In this document: piece after piece, positions 6,082 through 10,849 of the stretch
Numbering within the stretch: position 1 is the stretch's first letter
How the letters are laid out: each line of letters begins with the position of its first letter
NCBI GenBank assembly: GCA_003233255.1
Contig: QILH01000211.1
Span: forward strand, 1-10,849
Direction of reading: 5' to 3'
Source: Gammaproteobacteria bacterium
GTDB taxonomy: Bacteria > Pseudomonadota > Gammaproteobacteria > UBA6429 > Thiohalophilaceae
Length of the DNA stretch: 10,849 nucleotides
Translations under genes and position numbers: made by a program
The notes under the pieces: model-generated
Seen by the model: only the letters and a program-made list of their open reading frames with translations
Told to the model about the DNA's origin: nothing
The model's database searches: none

Positions 6082-7308
6082 ATGGAGCTGTCATTGTCAA
6101 ATCTACCCAACCAGCAAAATCGGGTATTGTCGGGTATGCGTCCGACTGGAGCCTTACATCTTGGCCATTATCATGGCGTGTTAAAAAACTGGGTGAAGTT
6201 ACAACACGAATATGAATGCTATTTTTTTGTTGCTGACTGGCACGCATTAACCACGCATTATGATGATGTTGCGGTACTAGGAGACAGTGTTTGGGATATG
6301 GTGATCGACTGGCTTGCGGTGGGTGTGAATCCGGGCTCGGCCTGTTTATTTCTGCAGTCTCAGGTTCCGGAGCATGCTGAACTGCATTTGTTATTGTCAA
6401 TGATAACCCCGTTAGGCTGGCTGGAACGGGTGCCGACTTATAAAGATCAGCAGGAAAAGTTAAAAGAAAAAGATCTGGCGACCTATGGTTTTTTAGGGTA
6501 TCCCCTGTTACAAAGTGCGGATATCCTGGTTTACAAAGCGGGTATGGTTCCGGTCGGTGAAGATCAGGTCGCGCATGTGGAGATGACGCGCGAGGTGGCT
6601 CGGCGATTTAACTATATTTACGGTCGTGAAATTGGTTATGAGGACAAGGCTCTGGCGGCGATCAAAAAAATGGGCAAGAAAAACGCCAAATTGTATACGG
6701 GCTTGCGAAAGAAATTTCAGGAAAAAGGCGATGAAGAGGCTATTGCTACCGCGCGTGCATTATTAGACTCGCAACAGAATATTACCCTGTCGGATAAAGA
6801 ACGCCTTTACGGTTATCTTGAGGGCGGTGGGCGGGTCATTCTGCCTGAGCCTGAGGTTCTGTTGACGCGAGCCGCTAAGATGCCAGGTCTGGATGGGCAG
6901 AAGATGTCGAAGTCCTATCACAATACCATCGCCTTGCGTGAGACACCTGCTGAAGTGGCTAAAAAATTGAAAACCATGCCAACCGACCCTGCTCGCGTGC
7001 GGCGCAATGATCCCGGCGATCCGGCTAAATGTCCGGTTTGGCAGTTTCATCTGGTTTATTCCGATGACGAAACCAAAAATTGGGTTGTGGAGGGCTGTAA
7101 AACCGCCGGGATTGGTTGTGTTGACTGTAAAGCACCGGTGATCGACGCGATACTTGAGGAACTCAAACCCATCCAGGAACGGGCGCGAGAGTATGAAGAA
7201 GATAAGGCCATGGTGCGCAATATTATCCATGAAGGCAATGAAAAAGCCCGCGACGTCGCTCGTCAGACGCTTATAGAGGTGCGTTCTGCGATGGGGTTGG
7301 AGTACTGA
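6082..7308 (+). CDS. trpS: Tryptophanyl-tRNA synthetase, long form with a four-cysteine motif
   Basis: This cytosolic class I synthetase charges tRNA-Trp with tryptophan using ATP. It has the HIGH-like signature HLGH (26-29), GEDQ (159-162) and KMSKS (274-278). At 408 residues it is longer than the 334-residue E. coli enzyme, chiefly through an insert around residues 190-252 before KMSKS; other gammaproteobacteria share this long form. Downstream, C317, C339, C346 and C349 give the spacing C-x21-C-x6-C-x2-C. This is almost the pattern that binds a [4Fe-4S] cluster in Thermotoga maritima TrpRS (C-x22-C-x6-C-x2-C). The start is uncertain: the ATG at 6082 has no ribosome site, whereas a TTG at 6094 is preceded by GGAG (6084-6087) with six bases between, giving 404 residues. 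The gene lies 65 bases after yciO and 101 before scpA. Confidence 0.95.
   Translation: MELSLSNLPNQQNRVLSGMRPTGALHLGHYHGVLKNWVKLQHEYECYFFVADWHALTTHYDDVAVLGDSVWDMVIDWLAVGVNPGSACLFLQSQVPEHAELHLLLSMITPLGWLERVPTYKDQQEKLKEKDLATYGFLGYPLLQSADILVYKAGMVPVGEDQVAHVEMTREVARRFNYIYGREIGYEDKALAAIKKMGKKNAKLYTGLRKKFQEKGDEEAIATARALLDSQQNITLSDKERLYGYLEGGGRVILPEPEVLLTRAAKMPGLDGQKMSKSYHNTIALRETPAEVAKKLKTMPTDPARVRRNDPGDPAKCPVWQFHLVYSDDETKNWVVEGCKTAGIGCVDCKAPVIDAILEELKPIQERAREYEEDKAMVRNIIHEGNEKARDVARQTLIEVRSAMGLEY
6084..6096 (+). promoter_or_regulatory. Ribosome site favouring a TTG start for trpS
   Basis: GGAG (6084-6087), six bases, then TTG (6094-6096). The site overlaps the G of the ATG at 6082, so the two starts are mutually exclusive in the use of this ribosome site. 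The shorter N-terminus MSNLPNQQNRVLSG fits the family as well as the longer one. Confidence 0.55.
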
Positions 7309-7409
7309 AAACCTGAGCCTATATTCGATTTAACTTATTGATTTGTAACGAGTAAAAAAAACTCTATCCGATGGGACAAAATCCCCAAACTAAGGTAGCA
7401 TAGGTTGGC

Positions 7410-8261
7410 ATGACCGAAGTTGAACAGCAAAGCGCACCCGAACAGCAAGAAATGCCCTTTGCCATCGTGCAGGGCGTACCCTATACCAATCTACCAAAAG
7501 ATTTGTATATTCCCCCGGATGCACTTGAAGTCTTTCTATCGGAGGCCTTTGAAGGCCCACTCGATTTGCTCCTCTATCTGATTAAGCGGCAGAATCTGGA
7601 TATCTTAAATATTCCTATTGCTGAAATTACCCGGCAATACGTCGAATACGTCGACATTATGAAGGATTTGCAGCTCGAGTTAGCCGCTGAGTATCTGGTG
7701 ATGGCGGCGATGCTGGCCGAAATCAAATCCAGGATGTTATTACCGAGACCGGTTGAAGACGACGACGAGGATGATCCGCGTGCCGAGTTGGTGCGCCGTC
7801 TACAGGAGTATGAACGCTTTAAACAGGCCGCAGATGATATGAACGAACTGCCTCGCGTGGAACGGGATCTAAATCCGGTCGAACTCGTGGTACCGGATCG
7901 TAAGATTGTAAAATTTCCGCCACGAGTAGAAATGAAAGATCTTATGTATGCTTTACGTGATGTGATGGTTCGAGCTGACAATTACGCCCATCACCATATA
8001 GAAATGGAGCCTTTATCGGTACGGGAGCGTATGTCGAATGTATTGCAATCACTCGGTAGTGATAATTTTGTCGATTTTGCAAGTCTGTTTACACCCGAAG
8101 AGGGCCGAGCCGGAGTAGTGGTAACCTTGCTTGCGGTTCTGGAATTACTAAAACAATCGCTGATCGAACTGGTGCAAGCTGATGCTTTTGGTCAAATTCA
8201 TGTTAAATCTAAAGGCGCAAACGAAATTGATGATACGCCTGCTGCAAATGACGAAACGTGA
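7410..8261 (+). CDS. scpA: Segregation and condensation protein A (ScpA kleisin)
   Basis: ScpA is the kleisin that bridges the two heads of the SMC ATPase and, with ScpB, forms the bacterial condensin needed for chromosome compaction and segregation. The signature FEGPLDLLLYLIKRQNLDIL (47-66) and the following helices to about residue 110 form the N-terminal SMC-neck-binding domain. An acidic, flexible linker (DDDEDD, 117-122) precedes a central region, and a winged-helix-like C-terminus occupies about residues 200-265. At 283 residues it is normal for proteobacterial ScpA. The ATG at 7410 follows TAGG (7401-7404) at five bases; a second ATG at codon 15 is possible because the first 35 residues are poorly conserved. 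Presence of scpAB suggests the organism uses SMC-ScpAB rather than MukBEF. Confidence 0.95.
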   Translation: MTEVEQQSAPEQQEMPFAIVQGVPYTNLPKDLYIPPDALEVFLSEAFEGPLDLLLYLIKRQNLDILNIPIAEITRQYVEYVDIMKDLQLELAAEYLVMAAMLAEIKSRMLLPRPVEDDDEDDPRAELVRRLQEYERFKQAADDMNELPRVERDLNPVELVVPDRKIVKFPPRVEMKDLMYALRDVMVRADNYAHHHIEMEPLSVRERMSNVLQSLGSDNFVDFASLFTPEEGRAGVVVTLLAVLELLKQSLIELVQADAFGQIHVKSKGANEIDDTPAANDET

Positions 8262-8310
8262 ATACGATACCTGTTTTATTAAGAGAATTTGAGTAAGATT
8301 AAAAACGATT

Positions 8311-9084
8311 ATGGATGTTAAAACTCTAAAGCCTATATTAGAATCTTTGATTATGGCCTCAACTAAACCGATCAGTGTTGATCGTATGCTTTCCTGCTTT
8401 TCTGAAAAAGATGTGCCGGATAAAAAAGCCTTGCGTAATGCTTTGAAACAATTAGCTGAGGATTACACTAAATTAAAATCGAGTGTTGAATTAAAAGAAG
8501 TCAGCAGCGGTTTTCGTTTCCAGGTTCGTAAAGAATATTCATCCTGGGCAGCAAAACTGTGGGAGGAAAAACCAGCTCGTTATTCGCGTGCACTACTAGA
8601 AACCTTATCACTGGTTGCCTATAAGCAACCTATTTCGCGTGGTGAGATTGAAAAAATTCGCGGTGTTAGTGTTAGCACACAAATTATGAAAACCTTGAAC
8701 GAGCGTGAATGGGTGCACATCGTTGGACATCGTGATGTGCCGGGTAAGCCTGCTATCTATGCGACCACCAAAGAATTTTTAGATTACTTTAATTTAACTT
8801 CGCTTGAAGAGCTTCCACCGTTAGCGGAAATAAGAGATATCGATAAAATCAATGGTGAATTAGATCTGCCTGAACCGGCTAATGCTGATTCTGAAAAAGA
8901 TAAATTAACGCATGAACCCGTGCAACGACCACAAGTTGCAGAGGATGAAATCGCATCCACATCGGAAGACGATTCGGCAACGGTGATAAATCTGGAAGCC
9001 GAGGAAGTCCCCGAAGTGAGCATCGATGAGAAAAAAAATACGGACGAAGTTAATGTCGCTGAGGCGATGACCGCTGAGCACTGA
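8311..9084 (+). CDS. scpB: Segregation and condensation protein B (ScpB)
   Basis: ScpB dimers bind the ScpA kleisin within the SMC complex. Two winged-helix domains cover about residues 1-85 and 88-165. Family signatures are RYSRALLETLSLVAYKQPIS (90-109), continuing into RGEIEKIRGV, and GHRDVPGKPAIYATTKEFLD (139-158). Residues about 166-257 form a low-complexity acidic tail, longer than in minimal ScpB proteins and typical of gammaproteobacterial ones. The ATG at 8311 lies 49 bases after scpA, with only a weak purine-rich ribosome site (GAGTAAGA, 8291-8298). The last 11 bases overlap the apparent start of rluB in another frame, so the two genes are probably co-translated. The tail may serve mainly to carry ribosomes to that overlapping start; this is inference. 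Confidence 0.93.
   Translation: MDVKTLKPILESLIMASTKPISVDRMLSCFSEKDVPDKKALRNALKQLAEDYTKLKSSVELKEVSSGFRFQVRKEYSSWAAKLWEEKPARYSRALLETLSLVAYKQPISRGEIEKIRGVSVSTQIMKTLNEREWVHIVGHRDVPGKPAIYATTKEFLDYFNLTSLEELPPLAEIRDIDKINGELDLPEPANADSEKDKLTHEPVQRPQVAEDEIASTSEDDSATVINLEAEEVPEVSIDEKKNTDEVNVAEAMTAEH
9060..9076 (+). promoter_or_regulatory. Ribosome site and CTG start of rluB inside scpB
   Basis: TGAGG (9060-9064) lies nine bases before CTG (9074-9076), within the end of scpB. An in-frame TGA at 9068-9070 limits the N-terminus, and no ATG, GTG or TTG occurs in frame before 9317, which is beyond the S4 domain. An ATT at 9113 is the only other plausible near-start, and it has no ribosome site. Confidence 0.5.
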
Positions 9085-9931
9085 ACCGGACAAAGAAAAA
9101 TCTACCGCTTCCATTGCCGGTGAGAAACTTCAAAAAGTATTAGCCAACCAGGGTTTTGCTTCTCGTCGCGAGATTGAACGTTGGATCACCGCAGGCCGCA
9201 TAAAAGTTAATAATGAGATTGCTAAATTAGGTGATCGTGTTACTGATAACGACAAAATTGCGGTTGATGGCCGTTATGTTATTCGCAAAGCTAAAATTAA
9301 AACGCGTGTTCTGATATTGAATAAACCGATTGATTATGTTTGTACGCACCATGATCCCCAACAACGTCAAACTGCTTATTCTTTACTCCCCAAATTGCAT
9401 CATGATCGCTGGATCGGTATTGGACGACTGGATATCAATAGTTCTGGTTTATTATTGTTTACCAATAATGGTGAGCTTGCTAATCGCTTTATGCATCCCA
9501 AATATGAGCTTGAACGTGAGTATGCGGTGCGTGTATTAGGTGAGGTTAAAGAGGACACTTTAAAAGCGTTGCAATCCGGTGTCGAATTAGATGATGGCGT
9601 GGCAAAATTTGTTGCTATCGTTGATGCAGGTGGGCAAGGAGCCAATCACTGGTATCACGTCACGCTGAAAGAAGGACGTAATCGTGAGGTGAGACGTTTA
9701 TGGGAAGCGGTGGGCCACAAGGTAAGCCGATTACATCGTATCCGATATGGTCCCGTGCAACTGCCGCGCGCGATTAAACCAGGCCGTTATCAGGAGCTGG
9801 AACCAGACGCAACGAATTTACTGCTGGAGTTTGTTGGGTTGGCCAAACTGGAGGAACAGGAGAGTCTGCCCGGCAAAGCCAATAAACAACGTCGTGGCAC
9901 GCATTATAAACCACGTAATAAACGAAGATAA
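9074..9931 (+). CDS. rluB: 23S rRNA pseudouridine synthase RluB, probable CTG start
   Basis: RluB converts a uridine in helix 89-90 of 23S rRNA (U2605 in E. coli) to pseudouridine. Read from CTG at 9074 the protein has 285 residues. An S4 RNA-binding domain spans about 17-64 (EKLQKVLANQGFASRREIE). The RsuA/RluB-type catalytic domain follows, with the catalytic aspartate in GRLD (D120, codon 9431) and the conserved EGRNREVRRLWEAVG. A basic C-terminal tail resembles that of E. coli RluB. A gene model starting at the first ordinary start codon in frame, TTG at 9317, would lose the whole S4 domain and give only 204 residues, so I prefer the CTG. A ribosomal frameshift from scpB or a sequencing error near 9070 are the alternatives. 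The gene ends the yciO-trpS-scpAB-rluB block. Confidence 0.88.
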   Translation: MSTEPDKEKSTASIAGEKLQKVLANQGFASRREIERWITAGRIKVNNEIAKLGDRVTDNDKIAVDGRYVIRKAKIKTRVLILNKPIDYVCTHHDPQQRQTAYSLLPKLHHDRWIGIGRLDINSSGLLLFTNNGELANRFMHPKYELEREYAVRVLGEVKEDTLKALQSGVELDDGVAKFVAIVDAGGQGANHWYHVTLKEGRNREVRRLWEAVGHKVSRLHRIRYGPVQLPRAIKPGRYQELEPDATNLLLEFVGLAKLEEQESLPGKANKQRRGTHYKPRNKRR

Positions 9932-9955
9932 TAAAAGACTAGCCAGCGTAATACT

Positions 9956-9985
9956 TTGACATGAAGTAGTTGTTCATGCTCTAGA
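9956..9985 (+). promoter_or_regulatory. Candidate promoter with internal hairpin before the hydrolase gene
   Basis: A perfect -35 box TTGACA (9956-9961) is followed after 18 bases by a weak TCTAGA (9980-9985). A perfect inverted repeat CATGAA / TTCATG (9960-9965 and 9973-9978, seven-base loop) lies in the spacer and overlaps the -35 box. It could be an operator. It lacks a T-run, so it is not a convincing rluB terminator. Confidence 0.3.
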
Positions 9986-9995
9986 CCAGAAAAAT

Positions 9996-10832
9996 ATGGA
10001 AAGTGATATCATGCTGTATTCAAAAGCCTGTGTGAGCGGTTCTGTGCGTATTCCTACGATCGTAATCGTTGCCTTTGTGTTGCTCGAGTTCAGTCTACCG
10101 TTCTATGCCCATGCAGCAGCAGAACATTTTGAAAATTTAACGACACGTGAAGGCGTAACGGTTCCTTCCTGGGTGATTTCACCTGAAAAGGTGCAGGCGA
10201 GTGTTATTTTATTTTCCGGCGGTGGTGGGCGACTTAAGATCGATGAAGACGGAATCACTAAAACAGGTAATTTTTTAATTCGCAGTCGATATTATTTCGT
10301 TGAACAAGGACTGGTTACATTCATCCCGGATGTGCCTTCTGATCAGGGGGAGCTGATTAATATACGGATATCCCAGGATCATATAGATGACGTCAAAAAA
10401 ATGATCCAGTGGTTAAGAGCGCATTATCCAGGAAAGCCTGTATGGCTGGTTGGTACAAGCCGCGGAACCATTTCAGTTGCGAGTGTGGCCGCAAACACAA
10501 ACGCTAAGACTGGAGCGGATGGCATAGTCATGACGGCAACGGTTACCCGCCAAAGTAATTCTGGCAAGGATTCAGTTTATTCAACCGATATCGATAACAT
10601 AACGGTACCAACGTTACTTGTTCATCATGAAGATGACGAATGTTATGTTACTCCTTTTGAAGATATTCCGGATTTAATGTCAGATTTGAAGCGGGTTAAG
10701 GTTAAACAGATCAAATCGTATACCGGTGGCAAAAACAAAGGTCATGAGTGTCGAGGGAAAAGTTATCATGGGTTTAAGGGAATTGAAGAAGATGTGGTTA
10801 ATGACATAAGTGAATGGATTAAAGCACACTAA
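9996..10832 (+). CDS. Exported alpha/beta hydrolase of unknown substrate
   Basis: This is a 278-residue protein with an N-terminal signal: a hydrophobic core at about residues 20-36 (IPTIVIVAFVLLEFSLPFY) followed by AHA-AA, suggesting cleavage near residues 40-42 and a periplasmic location. The alpha/beta-hydrolase fold is shown by ILFSGGGG (71-78, oxyanion region), the nucleophile elbow GTSRG with S155, a probable acid at D213 or D214 in HHEDDE, and a late histidine, H258 in YHGF (H250 is an alternative). C216 and C252 flank the acid and histidine and could form a disulfide. The ATG at 10011 may be the real start, because GGAAAG (9998-10003) sits seven bases before it; that shortens the signal n-region by five residues. 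The substrate cannot be predicted; esterase or peptidase activity is possible. It is probably transcribed on its own. Confidence 0.82.
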   Translation: MESDIMLYSKACVSGSVRIPTIVIVAFVLLEFSLPFYAHAAAEHFENLTTREGVTVPSWVISPEKVQASVILFSGGGGRLKIDEDGITKTGNFLIRSRYYFVEQGLVTFIPDVPSDQGELINIRISQDHIDDVKKMIQWLRAHYPGKPVWLVGTSRGTISVASVAANTNAKTGADGIVMTATVTRQSNSGKDSVYSTDIDNITVPTLLVHHEDDECYVTPFEDIPDLMSDLKRVKVKQIKSYTGGKNKGHECRGKSYHGFKGIEEDVVNDISEWIKAH

Positions 10833-10849
10833 GCCAAGAACTATTTCTC

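Noticed and set aside
6763..7230. 155-residue minus-strand frame inside trpS
   Set aside because: It is antisense to conserved trpS sequence including KMSKS, with no family features of its own.
7347..7386. Possible trpS terminator hairpins (GAGT-A7-ACTC and GGGA-CAAAA-TCCC)
   Set aside because: The stems are only four base pairs each and are not followed by a T-run, so transcription probably continues into scpA.
7574..7981. 135-residue serine/arginine-rich frame on the minus strand inside scpA
   Set aside because: It is the antisense of a well-recognised scpA; its low-complexity Ser/Arg composition is what antisense of acidic coding sequence gives.
9067..9085. Programmed frameshift joining scpB to rluB
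   Set aside because: The frames overlap for only about a dozen bases and I see no convincing slippery sequence; an overlapping CTG start with a ribosome site is simpler. It remains an alternative.
9317..9931. RluB starting at TTG 9317
   Set aside because: This would discard an intact S4 domain encoded in the same frame just upstream, so the gene must begin earlier.

Overview
The window looks like a chromosomal segment from a free-living, non-enteric gammaproteobacterium of moderate GC content. The reasons are the proteobacterial-type paired solute:sodium symporter, a YciO very close in sequence to the enterobacterial protein, the long form of tryptophanyl-tRNA synthetase, and SMC-partner genes scpA/scpB where enterics would use MukBEF. 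I cannot name the genus. No mobile element, tRNA, rRNA, CRISPR array or phage gene is visible. Coding density is high, and the longest non-coding stretch is about 207 bases (5186-5392).

Left part (1-4757, all + strand) is a transport and regulation cluster. It holds the end of a DUF4212 small symporter subunit, the large SSS-family subunit (VC_2705 type, often labelled a cation/acetate symporter), and a strong intrinsic terminator. After the terminator come a cNMP-like/CBS/CBS/DUF294 nucleotidyltransferase-like protein and, one base later, a DnaQ-like DEDDh exonuclease. From memory, this four-gene grouping recurs in gammaproteobacteria near acetate-utilisation genes. The NTase-like protein and exonuclease are probably co-translated; their biochemical job is not established.

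Middle (4760-5392): a small four-helix membrane protein (DUF4870-like) lies convergent to the exonuclease gene with only two bases between their stop codons. It starts with TTG. A divergent intergenic region follows.

Right part (5393-9931, + strand) is a conserved housekeeping block: yciO, trpS, scpA, scpB, rluB. These genes serve translation (TrpRS, 23S rRNA pseudouridine synthase) and chromosome segregation (kleisin ScpA and ScpB of the SMC complex). trpS has its own TATAAT box. scpB and rluB overlap, and rluB seems to start at a CTG codon, because its S4 domain lies upstream of any ATG, GTG or TTG in frame. An exported alpha/beta hydrolase follows (9996-10832).

Most notable points: four cysteines in TrpRS spaced like the iron-sulfur-cluster TrpRS of Thermotoga; the CTG start of rluB; an Asp-to-Glu change in exonuclease motif II; and the NTase/exonuclease pair beside a transporter. 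I found no clearly new defence or mobile system.
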